From NCBI GenBank assembly GCA_014529385.2, contig CM043958.1, positions 138,550,398 through 138,614,397 of the forward strand: a DNA stretch of 64,000 bases, written 5' to 3'. The stretch comes from Adiantum capillus-veneris. Taxonomy: Eukaryota; Streptophyta; Polypodiopsida; Polypodiales; Pteridaceae. Both the position numbers and the translations under genes were made by a program. Positions 43,201-51,602 of this stretch are shown in pieces; the first letter of the stretch is position 1, and each line of letters starts with the position of its first letter. The notes below the pieces were generated by a model. It saw only the letters and a program-made list of their open reading frames with translations. It was not told the DNA's origin and searched no databases.

Positions 43201-43214
43201 AGCTCTGATACCAA
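43201..43214 (-). other. Primer binding site, tRNA-iMet type (copy C)
   Basis: The plus strand agctctgataccaa sits directly left of the LTR start tgttagg; the minus strand reads ttggtatcagagct. Confidence 0.9.
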
Positions 43215-44459
43215 TGTTAGGTGCAGCGGAATGAATGTTGTATTTTCTCAAGATTAGTGATCTTTATTGCTCAAGGTTCCTTTTAGTCTTAGGGAAGGAG
43301 AGAGCCTTCCGTCTTATGGAGAGTGCTATGATCACGAACAAAGTGAGCGGATTGTGCGTGCAAGTGAATGAGATTGAGAGAAGGAGAGAGAAGAGATACG
43401 ACACCCGAGAGGTTGTAAAACCCTCCTCCGAAGGCCCCACTCTCGTCGGCGAGAGTGGTCTACTTTGATTGCACAACGGTGTACAATGCGAATGCAATGG
43501 ACTGATGCAATGGGACTATTCCGATGACGACGACGGTGATGACGACGACGACTCGATGGCTGAAATCTGTAGGCTTCTAATCGCTGAATTTGGGGACTGT
43601 TTCGGTGGCTGAAAATGACTGTTTTGGCTGCGTTTTCTTTGGCTAAACTTGGGGGATCATCTGCAACTGAATGGGGATGATCTGCTACTGTTCTAACTGC
43701 TGAAAATCTGTGTTTGTCAATGGTTGAATTCTGCGTTTTTGTCAAGGTTGGAAACGCTGGAATAAAGCTGCAAAAACGCTGATGCCAAGGGGTCCTTTTG
43801 CTGCAGGCTAGGTGAATCTGCAACCGCTAGGTGACTTGGGGGTTGATGACGATCAAGCATGGGCTGAAACTGCTGAAAAAACTGAGGTCTTGCTGGCTTT
43901 TTTGGATGAAAAACGCTGGCTGAAAGTAGGGCCTTTCTGCAAATGAAAACGCTAATGCTGATGGTCCTTGCGCGGCATCAATCTGCTAGAGAAGAAACGC
44001 TAGAGATGGTGGTTGCTGTTGGGAACAGAAACGCTAGGGGTCTGTGGGGGGTACTGTTGAGAAGTTGCTTGTTGAGCGGGAAGCTCCTGCTACCTCTTCT
44101 GCCAGAAAGTGTGAACTTTGGTTTGCTTATATATTAACTTAGCAAAATTGCCCTACCTACTTTTGTAGGAAAGTCACTTAAAAATAATAAGTGAATCTCC
44201 CAATAAATAGGAAAATAGGCTAAATGCACTGGAAAATTTCCCTAACTGATGCTAATGGATTCTGATGGGAATTCCGATGATCATGCTGTGTGCAACTGGA
44301 GGATATGCATCTAAGCTAAGTGACTGGGCATGCACGGTCTACGAATAGACTCACAAAAGTGCCAGATCACTGCTAATCTAGACTTGACTTGACTTGACTG
44401 AACCGTGCTGTGGTGTAGCTTGTCCACGGACACATAGCGTTGGGATGTGTCACGTGACA
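43215..44459 (-). repeat. Copy C 5' LTR
   Basis: Collinear with 38604-39849 and differing by scattered substitutions and a few small indels. The small divergence suggests a fairly recent insertion compared with the decayed G4 around it. Confidence 0.9.
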
Positions 44460-44835
44460 ATAATTCTCCCTATGCTAGGAATTGGGGAGTTGCTACTACC
44501 ACTAGTGCTCTTGAAAGATATTTGTTTTGGCCAACACTCAGGGCGGAGATTGAAAAATATGTATGCGAGTGTTTATTATGCCAAAAAGTGAAATATGATC
44601 GACATAAAATTTATGGCAAGCTTCAGCCACTCACTGTGCCTAACACGCCATGGGAAAGTATTGCCATGGATTTTATTACGGATCTTCCTAGATCCAAGAA
44701 TGGAAATGATGCAATCTGGACTATAATAGACAGATTTAGTAAGCAAGCACATTTCCTTCCAGTTAAGAAGACGATCAAAGCTGATCACATGGCTAGAATA
44801 TTTCTAGCTCATATTTTTATACATCATGGATTGCC

Positions 44836-45237
44836 AAAGACTATTGTTAGCGATAGAGATCCTTGCATGACTAGTCTATTTTGGCAAGCATTGTTCGAGA
44901 ATTTGGGAACACAACTTATTTTTCATCAGCTTATCATCCTCAAAGAGATGGTCAAAGCAAAATCGCTAATGGCACCATAGCAACTAAAATACGCTTATTT
45001 TATTTAGAATACACGACGTCTCGTATTGAAACATACAAAGACTATTGTTAGCGATAGAGATCCTTGCATGACTAGTCTATTTTGGCAAGCATTGTTCAAG
45101 AATTTGGGAACACAACTTATTTTTCATCAGCTTATCATCCTCAAACAGATGGTCAAAGCGAAATCGCTAATGGCACCATAGCAGCTAAAATACACGTATT
45201 TTATTTAGAATACACGACGTCTCGTATTGAAACATAC
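44836..45237. repeat. 201-bp tandem duplication including the end of a MITE
   Basis: Units 44836-45036 and 45037-45237 both start aaagactattgttagcgatag and end gtattgaaacatac. Each holds the integrase second-Asp segment plus the first 61 bp of a hAT-like MITE. They differ at a handful of bases. Confidence 0.9.
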
Positions 45238-45519
45238 AATATGTTTCGTAATGTTTTCTATCCTAACGTTTTTTGCTCAAAACGTATGTCTTTTTCTAAT
45301 CGATCAATAGTGTTTTAGAGCTTCATGGTGCTTGTTTATGTATGCTATGGCTAAATATTGAAGAGTCGTTGAGGAGGTCCATGAACTGCTTCATTTGTTC
45401 TTATTAAAGTATCATACCTAAAAAAGTTGACCTATTTTATTTTTGATTCTCAAAATATGACTCGTACGCGTATTGTACACCGCGTATTAAACGTCCCGTC
45501 CCGTACCGTAGCTGCTACG
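45177..45519. mobile_element. hAT-like MITE, copy 2 (343 bp)
   Basis: It starts catagcagctaaaat and ends accgtagctgctacg. The flanks aatggcac (45169-45176) and aatgccac (45520-45527) form an 8-bp target duplication with one change. The ends and the internal cgtcccgtccc block match copy 1. The left end alone is repeated at 44976-45036 within the tandem duplication. Confidence 0.85.
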
Positions 45520-46009
45520 AATGCCACTGTTTTAGATCTTCTCAAGTGCTAGGTTTTGGAAAGACAATCCGAATGGGAACAATACTTACCCTTAGTTAAG
45601 TTTGCGTATAATAATACCATACATTCTTCAACTGGTAAAGCTCCCTTCGAAATTGTTTATGGAAAGCCACTCTCACTTCCTATTATGGTTACCAAAGAAA
45701 ACTTCTTTGCGGCAGACGAATTTGTGCGCGATATTGATACCGCCTACAAGCAAGTAAAGCAAGCGATTCTTTGTACTCAAGAGCAACAGAAGAGAAAAGC
45801 AGACAACACAAAAGGAATCTCAATCTTGAAAAAGGACAATACGTCCTGCTTAAGTTTGAGAAAGCTAGATTGAAAAAGCGGGTTGGAAAAGGGAATGTTG
45901 TTAAACTTTCCCATAGATTTTACGGCTCTTTCAAGATTACAGATAAAGTCAATGAAGTGACTCTTTAGATTAGATTTACCTTTTCATTGGCGCATCCATA
46001 ATGCTTTTC

Positions 46010-46256
46010 ATGTAAGTCTCCTCCGACCATAAATTGGTTCTCCTCTAGCGGCTCCAGTACAAGAAGATTCTCCAGAAGTCGAAGAGACTGAGGAAATCCT
46101 TTTACCAGAACAGATAATACACCACTTCGAGAGACAACTGAAGTCCGGGAGACTACATCGAAAGTATTTAGTCAAGTTCAAGAATTACACCCCTTTAGAT
46201 GCAAAGTCGATGACTGAGTCTGATCTCAAGGACTACCCAGATATCTTACACAATTA
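46010..46256 (+). pseudogene. G4 chromodomain
   Basis: One frame reads APVQEDSPEVEETEEILLPEQI, then HRKYLVKFKNYTPLDAKSMTESDLKDYPDIL, a chromodomain core with Met/Ser where KWxxE is usual, ending at TAG. The preceding HVSL-type segment (46000-46020) is frameshifted. Confidence 0.7.
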
Positions 46257-46645
46257 GTCGTATAGCGAACTTGTAGACTTCAGATTGTGAAATTTTTGTC
46301 CGAAATACAACCAATTGGTATGGTGCTAATTCTTTCCATCTTTTGTGGTGCGTATGCCCTATCAACTATCTCATTTTTGTGCTAATTTTTTCGATTTAAT
46401 GCTTCTTTTAGTGCTAGGCTTGATTATGTTAGTACCTAGTTGTACACCCACTATTGGGCATTGACGATGTTAGTGGGGATGTCGTGATATGTAGTCAATA
46501 CTATGCATGATGGAGCTGATGGTTATATTGTCTTGTGGGTGACTATCATGGGTCTATACCTTGCACTTTTCTTCAAGCGTGAATTTGGGCTTATCCTGGA
46601 TTCATCTAGGTATATATCTTGCACAATTTTGTTGACGCTCTACAG

Positions 46646-46781
46646 TTGAGGTCAACTGTTTAGAATCAAGAGGGATGTAACAATGTCAGATTTTGTAAAT
46701 AATTAATTTATTTTTGAGGTCAACTGTTTAGAATCAAGAGGGATGTAACAATGTCAGATTTTGTAAATAATTAATTTATTT
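46646..46781. repeat. 68-bp tandem duplication over polypurine tract and LTR start of G4
   Basis: Units 46646-46713 and 46714-46781 each contain aatcaagagggatgtaacaatg, a purine-rich tract followed by TGTAACA, the probable LTR start. So the priming site for plus-strand synthesis is present twice. Confidence 0.75.
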
Positions 46782-48162
46782 ACGAGGAAATAGTTATCTA
46801 ATTAGTTGTGTGCACATTAGAATACAACTAGCAGTTCTAGGACCTCAAGTGCGCCCAAACTTGGGCGAGAGTACCTCAAGGAGACCCTAGCGGAAAATAC
46901 CTTGAATCCCTAGTGACTGGGAAATCGGGTCTTCAATAAGGGGTGATTTCAGGTTCAGAAAATTACGCGTGTCAGTGCGAGCACATGAATGAGATGGGGT
47001 CCTTAGAATAGTAACCCTAAGGCTTGAATTATTTTTAAGGCCTTAGGATGAGTCAATTAAACTAATTTAAATTGTTTGTGCCATACCAGATGGCCGGACA
47101 AGTGCGAACAGGTAATGCCAGAGCAGCGCCGGTACGGCATTGTGCTGGGGAGCAGCTAATGTTTTTATTAGTAGTATCCATGTGTGCAATTGTGAGTTAA
47201 TTTTCACATTTTATTAATAGCCTAGGAACTTTTCAAATGTGAAAGTTGAATGGTTTTAAAGCTATTAAGTAAGTGTGTCACTTGGCACACTTACCAATGC
47301 AAAGTGACTCTCTCACTCTCACTCTCACCCTTCCTCATCCTCTAGCGTCCCCTCTACTGTCTGGCTATATAGGAGTACCCCCTCTCCCTCTTCATAGGTT
47401 GGCAGTGCGCCTACCCCTCCCAAAGTGAGCGTGCTCTACGCACCAGAGTTCTCCATTGAAGCTAGAGAATTAGCCCTTGTGGTGTATGTGGAGTCCTGGA
47501 GCTCCCTTCACCTAGAACAAGGTTTCTCTTGATCATAGGCTGTTGTGGGGGAAGATTCATTGCGAAAAGTAGAAGGAAACTCTTTTTCTTTCACGCCTAG
47601 CTGCTGCAAATTATCTGTTTTTCAGCCCCTAATCACCTCTATTAGGGTGAATTTCAGCAAAGTTCTCATAGAATCTAGTTCTTCTCTACCTACACTACGC
47701 GTACACAAAGTTTGGTGCGATTCCATCGCGAAAAAGGTCTCTATTTTAGCATTGGAACGTGCTCAATTAACATTTTCAGGTTATGTGCAGAAAATTGCAG
47801 CAAGCATGTGTGCGTGCATTTTGTGTGTTTCTCCCTTGTTTTTATTGCAGGAATGATTATGCATAGAGGGACACGGTTAGCGGAAGGTAGACTCTCATTT
47901 ATGAGAGCTTCCGTGGAGTTTTGGGAAGATAGACTCTCGCTTACGAGAGCTTCCCAAAATCTCACAGCAGAAGGAAAATCCTCTCAATAGTCAGAGAGTA
48001 GTTTTTTCACTCTCTCTCGGTCAGAAGTAGAAAAGAAAGAATAAAGGACGGGCTTTTGCTCTGTTCGTGTGCTTGTAAAGATTCTCCCTTAGTAATAAAG
48101 ATATTCTCTTTATGGAGGGGGGGGGGGATCAACCCATCTTCTGGTCCCCAATGAAGTGTCAA

Positions 48163-48199
<37 letters not shown>

Positions 48200-48384
48200 A
48201 ACTCTCTCGAGTATTTGAAGTGCAATTAAAAAGTCAGTTTACGCTTCCGTATTCTTGTGACACATAAAGTCACTCGTCAGAATGCTGTCAGCCCCATCGG
48301 TATTCCTGAAATCCAAAGGAAAGTGAGTGACTTTATTCCATCCAGGTAATGTGTGACAAAGGAGCGGAGTCCCCCTTGTGCAGT
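46744..48384 (+). other. Probable G4 3' LTR and following unassigned sequence
   Basis: No gene is seen. A TATA-like ctatataggag at about 47363-47373 after CT-rich sequence and a later ctatt/ttgtggtg leader fit an LTR promoter, but the LTR end is not found. 47905-47965 contains a repeated/inverted unit (gtagactctcatttatgagagcttcc / atagactctcgcttacgagagcttcc). A run of eleven to twelve G lies near 48117-48127 and (CT)n at about 48165-48197. Confidence 0.4.
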
Positions 48385-48664
48385 TGTAATAGACTTGGAC
48401 ACCCCAAGTCGAGAATCTGGCACGACACATGTGAGAGAAACTGAAAACCACTTAATAATTTTAATAACAACTGAGAGAGACGACGCGACCCGACGTAGTT
48501 CCATGTAATGTGTGACAAAGGAGCGGAGTCCCCCTTGTGCAGTTGTAATAGACTTGGACACCCCAAGTCGAGAATCTGGCACGACACATGTGAGAGGAAC
48601 TGAAAACCACTTAATAATTTTAATCACAACTGAGAGAGACGACGCGACCCGACGTAGTTCCATG
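48347..48664. repeat. 159-bp tandem duplication at an LTR edge
   Basis: 48347-48505 and 48506-48664 are almost identical. Each unit contains about 38 bp of flank and then the LTR terminus tgtaatagacttggacacc. Confidence 0.9.
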
Positions 48665-48895
48665 CCGAGAGGTATTGGCCCCAAAGTCTGGCGTCCCTTT
48701 CGGTATTTCTTTTTATATTAATTCTTGGCAAAGTACAATGCCCAAGGGTCCTCTCTCTACTCAGTGCTCCCAAGCTAATTTGAGGGAGAGAGGCCCTAGC
48801 AATCCTTTTTTAAGGCCTTTGGCCCAAAAGTAGTACAAGAGAAGCTTCAAGTTCTAAAAGCATTGGCTCCAAAAGCTTCAACACTAGCTCCGAAA
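48385..48895 (-). repeat. Gypsy LTR fragment (minus)
   Basis: In minus orientation it ends gtgtccaagtctattaca and carries the AATACCGAAAGGGACGCCAGACTTTGGGGCC block shared with the other gypsy LTRs here. It stops abruptly at RNase H sequence of G5, so the U3 part is missing. No primer site follows the terminus, so it is a 3' LTR or solo LTR remnant. Confidence 0.7.
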
Positions 48896-49365
48896 GTTGC
48901 TTCTGAGACAAGAAGTAGCATAACTTCTGATGATCGGTGAACATAGTAAATTCGGCTCTGGGGTAGAAAATGTTGCCACTGTGCAAGTGCTTGGATAATT
49001 GCCAAAAGCTCTTTCTCATAAATATGTGCAACCCGTTCAGGACGGTGAGAATATCCTACCCTTGTAAGCTATAACATGGCCCTCCTGCATCAAGAATGCT
49101 CCCAAACTGCGACCACACGCATCACAATAAGCCTCAAAGGGCTTTTGTAAGTCTGGCAAAGCAAATATTGGACCCATTGCCAACTTTTCCTTGAGAGTCT
49201 GAAAGGTTGCAATCTTTGACGGTCCCAAGTAAAAGGGACTCCCTTTGTGAGTCAACACATTCAAAGGAGAAACTATCTCTGCAAATTTTTGAATGAACCG
49301 CCGATAATATGAGCACAAACCCAAAAAGCTTCAAACTTCATGAACATTTTTCAAATCGGGCTAAT
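48896..49365 (-). pseudogene. G5 RNase H
   Basis: FLGLCSYYRRFIQKFAE at the RT end, then FALPDLQKPFEAYCDACGRSLGAFLMQEGHVIAY and, in another frame, MRKSFWQLSKHLHSGN and MFTDHQKLCYFLSQKQL. Frameshift near 49035. Joined directly to the LTR fragment at 48895. Confidence 0.75.
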
Positions 49366-49990
49366 CACGAATGGTCTCAACTTTGGTCGGGTCTATCTTT
49401 ATACCTTTCGCTGAGACGATGTGTCCCAAAAAGTGTATCTGTGGCAAGAAAAACTCGCTCTTTTTCGTGTTTACTACAAATTTATGTTACCGCAATGCCT
49501 TGAAAACCTGTAACAGATGTTGTCTGTGCTCTGCCTCACTCTTGGAGGGGACGATGATGTCGTCGAAAAAGGGGCCCACAAATGATCGGTACTCTCTGAA
49601 AATTCTATTCATCATGTGGTCGAATGTAGCCGGAGCGTTCGTGAGACCAAAGGGCATCACCAAATACTGGTACAAACCAAAAGTCGTCCTGAAAGCTGTC
49701 TTGTAGACATCCCTAGGAGCTAAAGCAAGTAGAACCTTGAAGTCTGTCTAGTATATCATCGATCCTCGGAATAGGGAATCTGTTCTTGATGGTGATTTTA
49801 TCAAGAGCTCTATAGTCAATGCACATTCTCCAAGATCCATCTTTCTTTAAAACTAGCAACACAGGCGAACAGAATATTAGGCTGGATGAGACTCTTCTCA
49901 AGAAGTTCTTTTAGCTAGTTCATTATTTCTTCATTTTGGGCTCGGCTAACTCAAAAAGGTGGCTGGTTCGGTGGTGTATTACCGGGAACA
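49366..49990 (-). pseudogene. G5 reverse transcriptase
   Basis: [44 protein letters not shown] (frame 49901-49713), MPFGLTNAPATFDHMMNRIF and FFDDIIVPS (catalytic DD, frame 49675-49487), then the KINIDPTKVETIRD region in a third frame. A frameshift near 49710 and other changes make it inactive. Confidence 0.8.
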
Positions 49991-50039
49991 AGTCAGTCGT
50001 GTGATCTTCAGGACGTGAAGGAGGTAACTCGCCTGGTAA

Positions 50040-50560
50040 GCCTTCAGAAAACAATCAGCTTGAGCTTGCAGAAAATCTTGTCGTTCCTTTGATTATCATT
50101 CAGTTCTTTCAAGAAGATCGAGTAAACAAAAAGACTGGATTTCATTAATTTGAAACTGTTGAAGCCGATACAAGTGGGACGGACGGACTCGCCCTTTAGT
50201 TTTGCATCAAGTACAATTTCTTTGCCCTTCCCATTCTTCAGGATGTCTTTCCTTGCCCTATAATTGACCACGGCACTATTCTTGTGGAACCAAGGGATAG
50301 GACATCACACCCTTCCAAAGGCATTATGTAAAAGTCATTGTGTCCTAAATACCCTTGACAATGCAACCGAAGTTTGCCAATGACAGGTGTAATGGCGACA
50401 TCCCGTCCGGTTGTCGCTAGAACTGCCTCGGCTGGTGGCCCCATTTCCTTGGGCATAATTCCAAGTCGAGCCACCAATTTGGCTGAAATGAAGTTGGCCT
50501 TGGCTCCTGCATCAAAGAAAATAAGGGCTTCCTAGCCTCGTACTTTTCCCCATTCTCTGC
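50040..50560 (-). pseudogene. G5 protease region
   Basis: Segments FFDAGAKANFISAKLVARLGI (frames change near 50530) and GRDVAITPVIGKLRLHCQGYLGHNDFYIMPLEGCDV are retropepsin-like; IPWFHKNSAVVNYRARK follows. A D-A-G-A active-site reading is possible, but the frame is broken here. Confidence 0.6.
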
Positions 50561-50586
50561 AAAGTTCAATGCTTTCGTCCATCCAA

Positions 50587-51140
50587 TCAGGGTCGGTCCC
50601 CACAAAGTCTAGTACCAATCCCGCTTTCATCTTTCTTTTTCTGAAGTTTTCCTTTTCTTCTGTTATCGTTGTTCGAATTTTGTCCGGTCCTTGTTATCAA
50701 GAGTTGATCAGTGGGATACGTAAGAGTACCCGCATGCATTACAAACCCTTGCTTAGCATGTCCCATCAATTGTTGTATGGACTCGAACTTTTGCAATAAA
50801 CAGTAATCCCGTAGCTCTTTAGGTAGACCACAACAAACTTTCTCAATCTGCTGCTTAAAGGTGATCTTTTTGAAACAAGAGACGGGCAGAAAAGCATCCC
50901 AAAATTTTTGGCAGTAAATGTCTAAAGTATCTTCCTTGGTCATCCGAAGATGATTCCAAGCGGTGATTACATCACATTCGTACTCCTAAGCGAGCCAGGA
51001 AGAAGTAAAAGATCGCTTAAACTATAGCCACTTCGTTGGTGTTTCCTTTCGTAAAGTAGGGTAGACCACCATGTTTGCGCGTTTCCCTTCAGATAAGATG
51101 CTACCCTCCTGACCTTGGAGTGCTCCTTCTAGTTGGGTAC
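50587..51140 (-). pseudogene. G5 gag fragment
   Basis: MTKEDTLDIYCQKFWDAFLPVSCFKKITFKQQIEKV then GLPKELRDYCLLQKFESIQQLMGHAKQGF is the second half of capsid as in G3. A degraded KVRRVASYLKG/VYPTLRKETPTKWL segment precedes it (50950-51140). No zinc knuckle is seen after DNRRKGKLQKKK. Confidence 0.65.
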
Positions 51141-51145
51141 CCTTC

Positions 51146-51602
51146 CTTTGGTAGAAGGGGATGACCCTTCACCTTCCATACCCTCACCCCCTCCTCCTGC
51201 CCCAGATAATACCCCCCGAACACTCGCCTCTTTACTCCCTGATTAGCTTTTGGTCTACGTATCAAATTAGGTGGATTTTTATGTACTCTAATGCAAAAAA
51301 CAATTCTTCAGGAAGTTTTCAAGTATACGTTGTTTTTTCAGGTTCTTGCAAGCAAGCACCCCCCCCCCTCCCCAACAATTTACGAAATTTCCGTACATAA
51401 TTCCTTGGCATTACAATGTAGATCTGTTATTGGATTGTGATGCAGCTGCTACCAGATCTGCATCATAATTAATCATGGCTGATTCAATTCAAGAAATTTC
51501 TTTTTGGAAAAAGCTCTTTACATTGCTACTTGGGTCTTCTTGTCAAGAGTGTTGTTGGTGCAGCAGCGATGTCTAGGCTGAGCAACTTGTTGGTTCTTTC
51601 AG
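51146..51602. other. Junction region before the PTB exons
   Basis: No gene is seen. The left half is C-rich (ccctcaccccctcctcctgcccc) with a run of C at 51358-51369. The right half is AT-rich and ends in a polypyrimidine acceptor ttggttctttcag at 51590-51602, so at least its right part is intron. Confidence 0.5.

Larger units (their letters stand above)
38604..44459 (-). mobile_element. Gag-only LTR retrotransposon, copy C (minus, complete, 5856 bp)
   Basis: LTRs of 1246 and 1245 bp are about 97% alike by eye. The target duplication ataat is at 38599-38603 and 44460-44464, and the primer site and polypurine tract lie directly at the LTRs. Inside are gag (coiled coil, capsid, zinc knuckle), a protease-like domain, His/Asp linker and two unknown conserved coding regions. 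No RT, RNase H or integrase is present although both ends are intact, so the lack of pol belongs to the family and is not caused by truncation. Movement would need enzymes in trans. Confidence 0.9.
44465..45970 (+). pseudogene. G4 integrase
   Basis: SALERYLFWPTLRAEIEKYV...CLLCQKVKYDRH gives the CC of the zinc domain. MDFITDLPRSKNGNDAIWTIIDRFSKQAHF (first Asp) and TIVSDRDPCMTSLFWQALF (second Asp) follow. The next part is disturbed by a 201-bp tandem duplication and a MITE. From 45556 it resumes with EWEQYLPLVKFAYNNTIHSSTGKAPFEIVYG, then VKQAILCTQEQQKRKAD and LKKRVGKGNVVKLSHRFYGSFKI. Confidence 0.8.
37205..46781 (+). mobile_element. Ty3/gypsy chromovirus G4 (plus), interrupted by copy C and a MITE
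   Basis: RT, RNase H, integrase and chromodomain run left to right, ending with a purine-rich tract and an LTR start (TGTAACA). gag, protease and the 5' LTR are missing on the left, where G3 begins. Copy C (38604-44459) splits it between RNase H and integrase with a 5-bp target duplication ataat. Confidence 0.8.
48896..51145 (-). mobile_element. Ty3/gypsy element G5 (minus), gag to RNase H
   Basis: Right to left: gag, protease region, RT, RNase H. Integrase, chromodomain and the gag start are absent, and the right end stops near 51145. Peptides are close to G3 (for example the MTKEDTLDIYC and GRDVAITPVIGKLRL segments), so it is the same lineage. No identifiable 5' LTR is present on the right. 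Confidence 0.75.

Noticed and set aside
47363-47860. A host gene promoter and first exon
   Set aside because: A TATA-like box and open frames exist, but the position right after a polypurine tract and LTR start makes an LTR promoter more likely.
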